Below, piece by piece: positions 16,888 through 25,012 of a stretch of 41,249 bases of DNA. The notes beneath the pieces were generated by a model that did no database searches, was not told the DNA's origin, and saw nothing but the letters and a program-made list of their open reading frames with translations. Each line of letters starts with the position of its first letter. Position 1 is the stretch's first letter. Made by a program: the position numbers and the translations under genes. This DNA comes from CAVTBT01 sp963733065 (GTDB lineage Bacteria; Actinomycetota; Thermoleophilia; Gaiellales; Gaiellaceae): contig CAVTBT010000008.1 of assembly GCA_963733065.1 (NCBI GenBank), positions 1 to 41,249 of the forward strand, given 5' to 3'.

Positions 16888-18099
16888 CGGTCGGGCGCTA
16901 CGCCCAGCAGCGCGGCGAGCCGCTCGACGCCCTCGTCGATCAGCGCCTCGTCGACCATGCTGAACGACAGCCGCAGGTTGTCGCCGCCGCGACCGTCCGG
17001 GAAGAACAGCGTCCCCGGGACGATCCCGACGCCCTGCTCCGCGGCGCGCTGCGGGAGCCCGGCTGCGTCTACGCCGCCCGGCAGCGTCAGCCACGTGAAG
17101 AACCCGCCACGTGGCGTGGTCCAGCTCGTGCCGGTCGGCATCGTCCGCTCGAGCGCGGCCAGCATCGTCTTCGACTTGCGCTCGTAGAGCACGCACGACT
17201 TCGCGATCTGCTCGTCGATCCAGCCGCGGCGGATGTACTCCTCCAGGAACCGCTGTCCGAGCGCTCCCGCGCACTGGTCGGTGTTCTGCTTGGCCGCCAC
17301 GAGCTGCGCCGAGACCGCGGGCGGAGAGACGGCCCAGCCGAGCCGCACGCCGGGGAAGAACGTCTTCGAAGTCGTGCCCGCCTGGAGCACGACGTCGGGC
17401 CCGAGGCTCCACAGCGTCGGCGGGGCATCCGGCGCGAAGCCGATCTCTCGGTACGCGACGTCCTCGACGATCAGGAACCCGTACCGTCGCGCGAGCTCGA
17501 CGAGGGGGCCGCGACGGTCGTCGGCCAGGCTGACGCCGGCCGGGTTCTGGTGATCGGGGATCGTGTAGACGCAGCTTCGGGCGCAGGCCGTCCGCGAGCA
17601 GGCGCTCCAGCTCGTCGACCTCGAGCCCGTCCTCGTCCAGCGGAACAGCGACGACCTCCGTCTCGAAGCTCCGGAAGGCCATGATCGCGCCGAGGTACGT
17701 GGGACCCTCCACGACGACGACGTCGCCACGGTCGAGGAACGACTTGCCGACGAGCTCGAGCGCCTCGATCGCACCGCTCGTGATCACCAGCTCGTCGTCG
17801 GTCGGTCGGCGGCCCTGCAGCGACTCGATCCGTCCGGCGAGCGCGTCCATCGGCCCTGCCAGCCCGCGGGTGGGCGCGTACTGGAAGGCGGCCGTCTCAC
17901 CCGAGGCGGCGAACTCCGCGAGCAGAGTGGCCGCTCGCTCACGCGGGAACGTCACCGGGTCGGGGAAGCCGCCCGCGAACGAGATCACGTCCGGCACGCC
18001 GAGAAACGCAAGCACGGCCGCGATCCCCTCGCCCACGTCTCCGCGCGTGCGCGCCGCGAACAGATCGTCCCAGCGCGGAGCGGCCGACGTCACTGCCAT
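16884..18099 (-). CDS. PLP-dependent aminotransferase class I/II (LysN/2-aminoadipate type), one frameshift
   Basis: Fold-type I aminotransferase. Seen: N-terminal ISFAGGFPDPVTFP, FQYAPTRGLAGPMDALAGRI, ITSGAIEALELV, then in the second frame CVYTIPDHQNPAGVSL, VEDVAYREIGF, the PLP-lysine segment GTTSKTFFPGVRLGW and C-terminal LRLSFSMVDEALIDEGVERLAALL. These match the 2-aminoadipate/multi-substrate group, close to the C-terminal domain of MocR regulators but without a GntR domain. The frame changes near 17580; one extra base there explains it, and without it the protein has 404 residues, normal for the family. Both halves are well conserved, so an inserted base in the sequence is likelier than a pseudogene. 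Start ATG 18099 has TATAGT 6 nt upstream. Confidence 0.88.
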
Positions 18100-18105
18100 G
18101 TGACG

Positions 18106-18115
18106 ACTATAGATT
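18106..18115. promoter_or_regulatory. Divergent promoter, aminotransferase and cupin genes
   Basis: TATAGT on the minus strand (18106-18111) ends 6 nt before ATG 18099. On the plus strand TAGATT (18110-18115) would start a short leader carrying GAGAGGAG (18126-18133) ahead of GTG 18139. One gene looks leaderless and the other leadered from overlapping boxes. Confidence 0.5.
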
Positions 18116-18138
18116 CGCCAGCGACGAGAGGAGACGAC

Positions 18139-18513
18139 GTGACCGGTTCCAACGCGACGCTCTACCGCTGGGAGGACATGCCCGCAGAGGCGCTCAAGCC
18201 GGACCTGCGGCGGCGCCTGATCTCCACCGAGCGGATGATGGTGGCGCACGTGTACCTCGAGCAGGGCTGCATCGTCCCGAAGCACGCGCACGAGAACGAG
18301 CAGCTGACGTACATCCTCGAGGGTGTTCTCCGCTTCTGGCTCGGTGAGGACGAAGACGAGGTCGTGGACGTCGCCGCCGGCGAGGTGCTGCACATTCCCT
18401 CCCAGCTGGCGCACCGGGCAGAGGCCCTCGAGAAGACGCTCGACGTCGACATCTTCTGTCCACCGCGCGAGGACTGGCTCGACGGGTCCGACGCCTACCT
18501 ACGGCGCGGGTGA
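18139..18513 (+). CDS. KdgF-like cupin protein
   Basis: 124 residues, single cupin barrel. KHAHENEQLTYILEG gives metal ligands His49, His51 and Gln55, and AGEVLHIPSQLAHRAEAL gives the second motif with its His. The Gln ligand and the ending FCPPREDWL are typical of KdgF-type cupins, which act on unsaturated uronates from pectin or alginate breakdown; that substrate is inference. The GTG at 18139 was chosen for GAGAGGAG five bases upstream; the in-frame GTG at 18100 abuts the opposing start codon and has no such signal. Confidence 0.83.
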   Translation: MTGSNATLYRWEDMPAEALKPDLRRRLISTERMMVAHVYLEQGCIVPKHAHENEQLTYILEGVLRFWLGEDEDEVVDVAAGEVLHIPSQLAHRAEALEKTLDVDIFCPPREDWLDGSDAYLRRG

Positions 18514-18524
18514 GCGACCCGCCC

Positions 18525-18848
18525 TCAGTCCTGGGCGCCGGCGAAGCCGAAGTGCCCGCGCTCGGGCTCCGGCACGCGGATCGCGAACTGCCGGATCGCG
18601 CCGACGGGCACGATGAGCTCGTACGGAGGGTCGCCTTCCTCGTCGGGATGCGGCACGAGCGTGCAGAACCCGTAGCCCGGCTCCGGGGACAGCGACTCGA
18701 GCCGCAAGAGCGATCCATCGGCGAGCTCGACCTCGACCGCAGCGCGCTCCAGGCCGTGCTGCTCGGCGAAGTGCGCCACGCGCCGCTGGATCTTGCCAAT
18801 CAGGTCGTCGACCGGGCCGGCCGCGCCCGGAAGCCAGATGGTGGACAC
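18525..18848 (-). CDS. Small protein of unknown function, last in the ruv-GGDEF run
   Basis: 107 residues, soluble: an amphipathic helix (PVDDLIGKIQRRVAHFAEQ) followed by alternating strands (AVEVELADGSLLRLESLSPE, GFCTLVPHPDEE, YELIVPVGAIRQFAIRVPE). I recognise no family. Start GTG 18848 lies 9 nt past the GGDEF gene stop, so it is probably co-transcribed. It converges on the cupin gene with 11 bp between stops. Confidence 0.7.
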   Translation of the reverse strand: MSTIWLPGAAGPVDDLIGKIQRRVAHFAEQHGLERAAVEVELADGSLLRLESLSPEPGYGFCTLVPHPDEEGDPPYELIVPVGAIRQFAIRVPEPERGHFGFAGAQD

Positions 18849-18857
18849 GCTGCGACT

Positions 18858-20243
18858 CTAGGCGGAAAGCCTGCCGCCGCGCCCGGCCTTGCTCTCGTAC
18901 ATGCTGCGGTCGGCCGCGTCGAACGCCGCGGCGATCGATGCGCCGGGAATGCAGGTGGCCCGGCCGACCGCCGCGGAGAGCGGCTGGCCCGCGATGCCAG
19001 GATGCTCGTCGATGGCCGCGCCGATCCTGGCGACGACATCGGCGCAGACCGTGTCGTCCGCGCCGGGCAGCAGCACGCCGATCTCGTCTCCGCCGAGCCT
19101 GGCAACCGTGTCAAGACCGCGCACGCTCGAGCGGACGACCGAGGACAGCGCACGCAGCAGCTCGTCGCCGCGGGCATGGCCGAGCCGGTCGTTCGCGCTC
19201 TTCAGGTCGTCGAGGTCGAGGATCACGATCGACGCCGGCTCGCCGAGATCCGAGCGGCGCTCGGCGTCGGCAATGGCCTCGTCCCAGGCCAGGCGGTTCG
19301 CGAGGCCGGTCAGCGGATCGCGCCGTGCGGCGGTGTTCAGCCGCTCGATCTCGAGGTGGAGCTGGATGCGCTGCACGGCCGTCGCGACGATCGCGTCGGC
19401 CGCCTCCACGAGCTTCGCGCCGAGCTCGCGGCAGAGGAGTGTGAAGCCGCGCGGAGCGGCGTCCGTGTGCATGAGGAGGAGCAGGCCCGGAGCCGTCGGC
19501 CCGAGCCGGAGCAGGTAGGAAGAGCGGATACCGGCGTCGGGCGAGAACGGGCGGGGCAACGGGCTCTCGTCCGCGTCCTGGACGCAGATGGGACACTCGG
19601 CGGCGCGGGCCGCGAGGACCCGCATCGCCGCGAGCAGCACCTCGGCATCGCCGTCGACCGGCCAGCCGCGATTGGCGAGCACCACGCGTTCCGGCTGCTC
19701 GAGGTAGAGGACGCCGAGTTCACACGACATCGCTTCGGTCGCCGTCTCCACGACGTGCTGCAGCGTGGTCGACAGCCCGTCGGTCGGGCCGTCGGCGAGC
19801 GAGCGCAGCGCCTCCAGGATCTCCAACTCGTCGGCGAGGCGCTTCGCGGGCGAGACGTGGTCGATCAGCTCGGACGCCCGCTCCGCTCCCGCGCGCAACG
19901 CCTCGTCGCTCCGCATCGGCAGCGCGTGCTGGCCGTGGCCGAAGACGACGATCGTGTCGGGCGGCAGGGGCACCGCGACGGCCGACCGTGCGTAGTACGG
20001 GCCGAAGATGTGGCGCGGATCGGGCGAGGAGACGCTCGCCGGCCGGGCGCCCACGAGCGCCTGCTGGACGATGCTGGCCTCCTCCTCGCCGATCTCGACG
20101 ATGCCGGCCCAGCCCTCGCCGCGGCCGCTGCCGCCGAGGTGCGCGAAGCGGCCGCCGGCGATCCGGCGGAAGACGAACGCGTCGCGCGCGCCGAGCTCTT
20201 CGGCGACCAGCGCGAGCGCCGCGGTGCGGGCGGCGTCCTGCAT
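18858..20243 (-). CDS. Cytoplasmic GAF-GAF-GGDEF diguanylate cyclase
   Basis: 461 residues with no membrane segment. Two GAF-like regions (about 1-120 and about 145-290) precede a GGDEF domain from about 300 (DPLTGLANRLAWDEAI, VILDLDDLKSANDRLGHARGDELL). The active-site loop reads GGDEI (384-388), a conservative change from GGDEF, and an inhibitory RxxD site (RGLD, 375-378) sits the usual five residues before it. It should make c-di-GMP with product inhibition; c-di-GMP often controls surface polysaccharide, and a polysaccharide locus lies 5 kb away, but no direct link is visible. It starts 47 bp after ruvB. Confidence 0.9.
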   Translation of the reverse strand: MQDAARTAALALVAEELGARDAFVFRRIAGGRFAHLGGSGRGEGWAGIVEIGEEEASIVQQALVGARPASVSSPDPRHIFGPYYARSAVAVPLPPDTIVVFGHGQHALPMRSDEALRAGAERASELIDHVSPAKRLADELEILEALRSLADGPTDGLSTTLQHVVETATEAMSCELGVLYLEQPERVVLANRGWPVDGDAEVLLAAMRVLAARAAECPICVQDADESPLPRPFSPDAGIRSSYLLRLGPTAPGLLLLMHTDAAPRGFTLLCRELGAKLVEAADAIVATAVQRIQLHLEIERLNTAARRDPLTGLANRLAWDEAIADAERRSDLGEPASIVILDLDDLKSANDRLGHARGDELLRALSSVVRSSVRGLDTVARLGGDEIGVLLPGADDTVCADVVARIGAAIDEHPGIAGQPLSAAVGRATCIPGASIAAAFDAADRSMYESKAGRGGRLSA

Positions 20244-20290
20244 CCGCTGTCTCTATCGAGCGGAACGGGCCTGAACTTGAGCGCGGGCGG

Positions 20291-21304
20291 CTAGAACAGG
20301 CTCTCGTCGGCGTCGCGTGCCGCGCCGACGTGAGCCTGACCAAGCTCGGTGATGACGCGCCCGCGCGGGGTCCGCTGGAGGAAGCCGAGCTGCAGGAGAT
20401 AGGGCTCGTAGACGTCCTCGATCGTGTCCGGCTCCTCTCCGAGCGCGACCGCCAGGGTCGACAGCCCCACCGGTCCGCCGCCGAACTTCAGCGCCACCGC
20501 CGCGAGGAGCTCGCGGTCGGTGCGCTCGAGACCATGGTCGTCGACCTCGAGCAGCTCCAGCGCCTCGCGCGCAACGGCCATGGTGATCGCGCCGGCGTGT
20601 CGGACCTGGGCGACGTCGCGGACGCGCCTGAGGATGCGATTCGCGATGCGAGGCGTCCCCCTCGAGCGCCGCGCGATCTCCTCCGTCGCGGCGTCCTCGA
20701 TCTCGGTGGCGAGGATGCGCGCGGACCGGTGCACGATCGAGGCCAGCTGTCCCGGGTCGTAGTACCCGAGGCGGAACGTCATCCCGAAGCGGTCGCGCAG
20801 CGGCGTCGTCAGCAGGCCGGTGCGCGTCGTGGCTCCGACGAGCGTGAACGAGGGCAGGTCGAGCGTAAGCGTCCGGGCAGCGGGTCCCTGCCCGACCACG
20901 ATGTCGAGCCGGAAGTCCTCGAGCGCCGGGTAGAGGATCTCCTCGATCGCGCGGTTGATGCGATGGATCTCGTCGACGAACAGCACGTCCCGCTCCTCGA
21001 GCGAGGTCAGGATCGCGGCCATGTCGCCCTTGCGCTCGAGCGCCGGGCCGGCCACCGAGCGCAGCCCCACCCCGAGCTCCTCGCGGATGATCTGGGCGAG
21101 CGTCGTCTTGCCGAGGCCGGGCGGGCCGACGAGCAGCACGTGGTCGAGAGCCTCGCCGCGCGCCTGCGCGGCCTCGAGCACGATCGCGAGCTGTTCCTTC
21201 GTCCGCTCCTGCCCCACGAAGTCGGCGAGCCTGCGGGGACGGAGCGAGGTCTCGAGCTCCTCGTCCTCCTCCCGGAGCGCGGGCGCGAGGAACTGGGTGC
21301 TCAC
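20291..21304 (-). CDS. ruvB: Holliday junction branch migration ATPase RuvB
   Basis: 337 residues: Walker A GPPGLGKTT (60-68), Walker B DEIHR (111-115), sensor 1 GATTRTG, arginine-finger region LRDRFGM, and the C-terminal winged helix ending FLQRTPRGRVIT. It forms a hexameric motor on RuvA-bound junctions. Start GTG 21304 overlaps the ruvA TGA by 4 nt (GTGA). Confidence 0.97.
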   Translation of the reverse strand: MSTQFLAPALREEDEELETSLRPRRLADFVGQERTKEQLAIVLEAAQARGEALDHVLLVGPPGLGKTTLAQIIREELGVGLRSVAGPALERKGDMAAILTSLEERDVLFVDEIHRINRAIEEILYPALEDFRLDIVVGQGPAARTLTLDLPSFTLVGATTRTGLLTTPLRDRFGMTFRLGYYDPGQLASIVHRSARILATEIEDAATEEIARRSRGTPRIANRILRRVRDVAQVRHAGAITMAVAREALELLEVDDHGLERTDRELLAAVALKFGGGPVGLSTLAVALGEEPDTIEDVYEPYLLQLGFLQRTPRGRVITELGQAHVGAARDADESLF

Positions 21305-21873
21305 GCTGCCATCCGGAGTGCCAGCCGTACCTGCTCCTCGACGGTGAGCTCGGGATCGACGTCCACGAGGGCCCGCTCTGCCTCGACGAGCGAGTAGCCG
21401 AGCTCGACGAGGGCTTCCCTCGCCGCGAGCCTGCCGCCGTCGTCGCCGGCCGGCGCCACGGCGGTGATCGCGTCCGCGGCGAGCCGCTCCTTCAGCTCGA
21501 GCACGATGCGCTCGGCCGTCTTCTTGCCGATGCCGGGGATGGCCTGGAACCGCGCTGCGTCGCCGAGCGCGATCGCGCGCCGCAGGTCGGCCGCGGGCGA
21601 GCCGGACACGACCGCGAGAGCGACCTTCGGGCCGATGCCGTTGACCGTCAGCAGCTGCGTGAAGAGCTCCCGCTCGCCCGCATCGGCGAAGCCGTAGAGC
21701 TGCAGCGCGTCCTCGCGCACGTGCAGGTAGGTCTCGACCACGACCTCCGCACCGGCCCCGGCACGGCGCAGCACGGCCGGCGTCGCCGCGACGAGATAGC
21801 CGACCCCGCCGACCTCGACGACCAGGCCGTCAGGCGTGCGTCCGGCCGCCACTCCGCGGAGCCGGGCGATCAC
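21301..21873 (-). CDS. ruvA: Holliday junction-binding protein RuvA
   Basis: 190 residues: N-terminal OB fold (MIARLRGV, YLHVREDALQLYGF), helix-hairpin-helix pair (LLTVNGIGPKVALAVVS, FQAIPGIGKKTAERIVLELKERL) and C-terminal domain III (REALVELGYSLVEAERAL). It binds four-way junctions and loads RuvB. Start GTG 21873. A long hairpin separates it from ruvC upstream. Confidence 0.97.
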   Translation of the reverse strand: MIARLRGVAAGRTPDGLVVEVGGVGYLVAATPAVLRRAGAGAEVVVETYLHVREDALQLYGFADAGERELFTQLLTVNGIGPKVALAVVSGSPAADLRRAIALGDAARFQAIPGIGKKTAERIVLELKERLAADAITAVAPAGDDGGRLAAREALVELGYSLVEAERALVDVDPELTVEEQVRLALRMAA

Positions 21874-21930
21874 GAGCTGTCCCGCCGAGGGTTCACATGG
21901 TCACGGTAGGCAGCGCACCGGACGGCCTGC

Positions 21931-21988
21931 TAGGAGGGTTTGGCGGAACGTCGCTCGACACAGCTCGATGTTTCGCCAAACCCTCCTA
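21931..21988. repeat. Long hairpin between ruvC and ruvA
   Basis: TAGGAGGGTTTGGCG... at 21931-21949 pairs with ...CGCCAAACCCTCCTA at 21970-21988: 19 pairs including one G-U, with more weak pairing inward (TCG/CGA). The loop is about 15-20 nt. The outer edge coincides with the ruvC stop codon. With arms this long it could be a small palindromic mobile element, an attenuator between ruvC and ruvA, or an RNA-processing site. On the minus strand it has no terminal U-run. Confidence 0.88.
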
Positions 21989-22474
21989 CGACGCGAGACG
22001 GGCGAGCGGGGGCGCGAGCGCGTGGCAGATGGCGACGGCGAGCGCGTCGGCTGCGTGATGCGGCGTCGGCGCCGCGGACAGGCCGAGGACGATGCGCACC
22101 ATCCGCTGCACCTGCGCCTTCTCCGCGCGGCCATAGCCGCACACCGCCTGCTTCACGCGCGCCGGGGCGTACTCAGCGCACTCGACGCCGGCGGCCGCCG
22201 CGGCGACGAGCACGGCACCCCGCGCCTGCCCGACGGAGAGCGCGATGCGGGCGTCTGCTCCCACGAAGGACTCCTCGACGGCCACGGCGTCCGGCGCGTG
22301 CTCCGCAAGGAGCGCCTGGACGCCCTCGAAGATCGTCAGCAGCCGCTCCGCCGGGGGCTCCCCCGCGCGCGTCTGCCAGCAGCCGTGGCCAAGAGCCTGG
22401 AGGCGCCCGCCGCTTGCGTGGACGATGCCGTACCCGCATGCCGCCGTCCCTGGGTCGATGCCGAGAACCCTCAC
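21986..22474 (-). CDS. ruvC: Holliday junction resolvase RuvC
   Basis: 162 residues with the acidic catalytic set: Asp7 (LGIDPGT), Glu67/Glu68 (AVEESF), and the HHAADALAVA segment with Asp143. It cuts four-way junctions in concert with RuvAB. The GTG at 22474 has TACCCT 6 nt upstream, so ruvC has its own leaderless-type promoter although it sits in a longer same-strand run. The TAG stop is the first base pair block of the long hairpin. Confidence 0.96.
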   Translation of the reverse strand: MRVLGIDPGTAACGYGIVHASGGRLQALGHGCWQTRAGEPPAERLLTIFEGVQALLAEHAPDAVAVEESFVGADARIALSVGQARGAVLVAAAAAGVECAEYAPARVKQAVCGYGRAEKAQVQRMVRIVLGLSAAPTPHHAADALAVAICHALAPPLARLAS

Positions 22475-22480
22475 GCGCGG

Positions 22481-22486
22481 AGGGTA
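22481..22486 (-). promoter_or_regulatory. -10-like box of ruvC (leaderless)
   Basis: TACCCT, then 6 nt, then GTG at 22474. Confidence 0.5.
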
Positions 22487-22516
22487 CGGCGCTGGTCGGA
22501 CGGTCGATTCGCGTTG

Positions 22517-22666
22517 CTAGCTGCTCGAGTCGGAGGCGACGCGATTGCTCGTCCGCGAGCTGCCCCACTCCCGGACTGCCCTCCCCGCGCTTCCGAAGCC
22601 GCCGAGCCACCGGAAGAACACGAGGGCCGCGACGTAGCCCGCGGCGATCACGATCCACTCGACCAT
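22517..22666 (-). CDS. 49-residue single-helix membrane protein
   Basis: A short gene easily missed by length filters. The ATG at 22666 has AGGAGG eight bases upstream, the best Shine-Dalgarno in this part of the window. The peptide starts MVEWIVIAAGYVAALVFF, a membrane helix, followed by RWLGGFGSAGRAVREWG and a hydrophilic Ser-rich tail; Arg19 after the helix suggests a cytoplasmic C-terminus. It lies between yebC (44 bp) and ruvC (42 bp) on the same strand. I know no family for it. Confidence 0.72.
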   Translation of the reverse strand: MVEWIVIAAGYVAALVFFRWLGGFGSAGRAVREWGSSRTSNRVASDSSS

Positions 22667-22697
22667 GCGGGTGCCTCCTGTCGGTTTCCTGCCAACG

Positions 22698-22703
22698 ATT
22701 GTA
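22698..22703 (-). promoter_or_regulatory. -10-like box upstream of the 49-residue membrane protein gene
   Basis: TACAAT, 31 nt before ATG 22666, leaves room for a leader carrying AGGAGG. Unlike most genes here this one would be leadered. Confidence 0.45.
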
Positions 22704-22710
22704 CGCGCTG

Positions 22711-23466
22711 TTACGAGGCGGCGGCCTCGAGCACCTGCTCCGGGATGTCGAAATTCGCGTAGACGTCCTGGACGTCGTCCGAGTCCTCGAGGCCCTCCAC
22801 GAGGCGCACGACCTTCTTCGCCGTCGTCTCGTCGTCGATGGCGACCGTGGTCTTCGGCACCATCGACAGGCCTGCAGACTCGATCGCGAAGCCGGCGGCC
22901 TCGATCGCACCCCGGACGGACGAGAGGTCCTCGGGCGCCGACGAGACCTGGAAGCTCGACCCGTCGAGCTCGATGTCCTCGGCGCCGCCGTCAGCAGCCG
23001 CCAGCATCAGCTCGTCCTCATCGACGCCGTCCGCAGCCACCATGACGATTCCGCGCCGTTCGAACAGCCAGGCGACGGCGCCCGTCGTGCCGAGGTTGCC
23101 CTCGTGCTTCGAGAACTGGTGGCGCACGTCCGAGGCCGTCCGGTTGCGGTTGTCGGTCAGCGCTTCGACGAGCACGGCGACGCCCGCCGGGCCGTAGCCC
23201 TCGTAGATCACGGTCTCGAACGCGCCGGCGTCGGCGTCGGCCCCCGACCCGCGCGCGATGGCGCGTTCGATCGTGTCCTTCGGCATCGAGTAGGAACGCG
23301 CCTTCTCGATCGCGTTCTGCAGTGCCAGGTTGGCGCCCGGGTCCGGCCCACCCTCCTTCGCCGCGACGATGATCGCCCGCGAGAGCTTCGTGAACAGCTG
23401 GCCGCGCCTCGCGTCGGCGGCGCCCTTCTTGTGCTTGATCGTCGACCACTTGCTATGCCCGGACAC
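22711..23466 (-). CDS. yebC: YebC/PmpR-family protein (TACO1-like)
   Basis: 251 residues with the family start MSGHSKWSTIKHKKGAADARRG, then LFTKLSRAIIVAAKEGG, YEGYGPAGVAVLVEALTDNRNRT and HQFSKHEGNLG. Members were described as transcription regulators and more recently as translation factors that help ribosomes on difficult sequences such as polyproline. Start GTG 23466, with GAGAGGAG just upstream, overlaps the end of pdxT by 14 nt. The yebC-ruvCAB neighbourhood is widespread. Confidence 0.96.
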   Translation of the reverse strand: MSGHSKWSTIKHKKGAADARRGQLFTKLSRAIIVAAKEGGPDPGANLALQNAIEKARSYSMPKDTIERAIARGSGADADAGAFETVIYEGYGPAGVAVLVEALTDNRNRTASDVRHQFSKHEGNLGTTGAVAWLFERRGIVMVAADGVDEDELMLAAADGGAEDIELDGSSFQVSSAPEDLSSVRGAIEAAGFAIESAGLSMVPKTTVAIDDETTAKKVVRLVEGLEDSDDVQDVYANFDIPEQVLEAAAS

Positions 23467-24007
23467 GGCGCTCCTCTCGTACGAGGTCGAGGAATCGTTC
23501 GTGGACGCGCGTGTCGTCCGTCAGCTCCGGATGGAACGACGCGACGAGGAAGCGCCCGTCCCGGAGCAGCACGGGCTCGCCGTCCCGCTCCGCGAGCACC
23601 TCCACCTCCGGACCGTGCTCGCGCACGCGCGGCGCCCGGATGAACACCCCCGTCAGCGGCCGGTCGTCCCCCTCCAGCTGCAGCTCGGACTCGAAGCTCG
23701 CCACCTGGCGTCCGTACGCGTTCCGGTCGACCTCGACGTCGACGAGCCCGAGGTGCCTGCGGTCGAGCAGGATCATCCCCGCGCACGTGCCGAGGACGGC
23801 GCCCTCGAACCGTCGGATCGCCTCCTCCAGGCCGTACAGCCGCATCAGCCGGGTGATCGCGGTCGACTCGCCGCCCGGGATGACCAGGCCGTCGAGGCCG
23901 TCGAGCTGCTCGGGCAGCCGGATCTCGACCGCGTCGGCGCCGAGCCGGCGCAGTACGGCGACGTGCTCACGGAAATTGCCCTGCAGGGCCAGAACTCCGA
24001 TCCTCAC
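23453..24007 (-). CDS. pdxT: Pyridoxal 5'-phosphate synthase glutaminase subunit PdxT
   Basis: 184 residues, class I glutamine amidotransferase: IPGGEST (oxyanion region, 43-49), nucleophile Cys75 in GTCAGM, and His159/Glu161 in FHPE complete the triad. It releases ammonia from glutamine for PdxS, which builds PLP. The usual pdxS partner is not adjacent: upstream is the divergent proline-dehydrogenase-like gene. Start GTG 24007 (MRIGVLALQGNFREH) has TAGAAT 7 nt upstream and is first in the run to yebC and ruvCAB. Confidence 0.95.
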   Translation of the reverse strand: MRIGVLALQGNFREHVAVLRRLGADAVEIRLPEQLDGLDGLVIPGGESTAITRLMRLYGLEEAIRRFEGAVLGTCAGMILLDRRHLGLVDVEVDRNAYGRQVASFESELQLEGDDRPLTGVFIRAPRVREHGPEVEVLAERDGEPVLLRDGRFLVASFHPELTDDTRVHERFLDLVREERRVRA

Positions 24008-24014
24008 CGGGCAA

Positions 24015-24020
24015 ATTCTA
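24015..24020 (-). promoter_or_regulatory. -10-like box of pdxT (leaderless)
   Basis: TAGAAT, then 7 nt, then GTG at 24007. Confidence 0.5.
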
Positions 24021-24136
24021 CGGAGCGGCCGCCCCTGGCCCGCCGCACGGCCGATGACGCATGCGTTCGATTTCGCGTCACGGGGAATGTTCGAGGCATC
24101 ACCGTTCCGACCCTGACTGCGGCCAGATTCAGGGGG

Positions 24137-25012
24137 GTGCTCGGGAGCGCGGTGTCGACCACGTCGGCACCGATCCGCCAGCGTCGAGCCTCCGCCTATC
24201 GTGCCGGTCCCACGCTCGACGACGCTCTCGCGGCGAGCCGCCGGCTCGCGGAGCGCGGTCTCGCCTCGACGGTCGGCTATTCCGCGGCGCCGGACGAGGC
24301 CGCCGTCGCGGTCGCGGAAGCTCACGTGGCGGCGTTCGACGGGCTCGCCGGCGAGGACGCCGACTGCTACGTGTCGGTCAAGCTCTCGGCGCTCGCGTTC
24401 GAAGAGGGGTTGTTTGCACGTATCGGTGCGGCCGCGGCGCGAACGCGTCGGCGGCTGCACCTCGACGCCGTCGCACCGGAGGCGGTCGAGCCGACCTGGC
24501 AGCTGCTGGAAGGCGCCGCCGGCACCGCCATGCTCGGCACCACCCTGCCGGGCCGCTGGCGCCGCAGCGCCGACGACGCGGCGCGCGCCGCCGAGCTCGG
24601 CCTGGCCGTCCGCGTCGTGAAGGGCCAGTGGCCCGACCGCGGCGACGAAGACCTCGATCCGCGGTCGGGGTTCCTCGAGGTCGTCGACCGTCTCGGCGCT
24701 CACCCGGCGACCGTGGCCCTGGCGACCCACGACGTTCCGTTGCTCACCGAGGCGCTTCGCAGACTCGTGTCCGCCGGGGCGTCGTGTGAGGTCGAGCTCT
24801 TCTACGGCTTGCCGTTCCGCGGACCGGCGCTCGCCGCTCGACGGGCGGGGGCTCCGGTTCGGATCTATGTCCCGTACGGCCATGCCGGCGCGCCGTATTT
24901 GCGCGGACGTCAGGCGAGAAGCCCGGCCGCAGCATGGTGGCTCGTTCAGGACCTGCTGCTCGGGGAGGAGAAGACATGGCGAAGCATCAAACGGACGACG
25001 TTGCGCTCCTGA
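24137..25012 (+). CDS. Proline dehydrogenase-like flavoprotein (divergent)
   Basis: 291 residues in the PutA/ProDH barrel pattern: TLDDALAASRRLAERGL, YVSVKLSALAF, LHLDAVAPEAV, AVRVVKGQWPD, VALATHDVPLL, CEVELFYGLP and VRIYVPYGHAGAPYLRGRQ. True ProDH oxidises proline with FAD and ends its barrel in RRLxEN, whose Arg pair grips the proline carboxylate; here the site reads YLRGRQARSP, so the substrate may differ. Start GTG 24137 has CAGATT 7 nt upstream; GTG 24152 with GGGAG before it is equally possible. The last 37 nt overlap the next gene, so the two are probably coupled. No P5C dehydrogenase is nearby. Confidence 0.72.
   Translation: MLGSAVSTTSAPIRQRRASAYRAGPTLDDALAASRRLAERGLASTVGYSAAPDEAAVAVAEAHVAAFDGLAGEDADCYVSVKLSALAFEEGLFARIGAAAARTRRRLHLDAVAPEAVEPTWQLLEGAAGTAMLGTTLPGRWRRSADDAARAAELGLAVRVVKGQWPDRGDEDLDPRSGFLEVVDRLGAHPATVALATHDVPLLTEALRRLVSAGASCEVELFYGLPFRGPALAARRAGAPVRIYVPYGHAGAPYLRGRQARSPAAAWWLVQDLLLGEEKTWRSIKRTTLRS

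Noticed and set aside
18100..18138. Upstream GTG start for the cupin
   Set aside because: It touches the opposing aminotransferase start codon and has no ribosome-binding site, whereas GTG 18139 has GAGAGGAG at the right distance.
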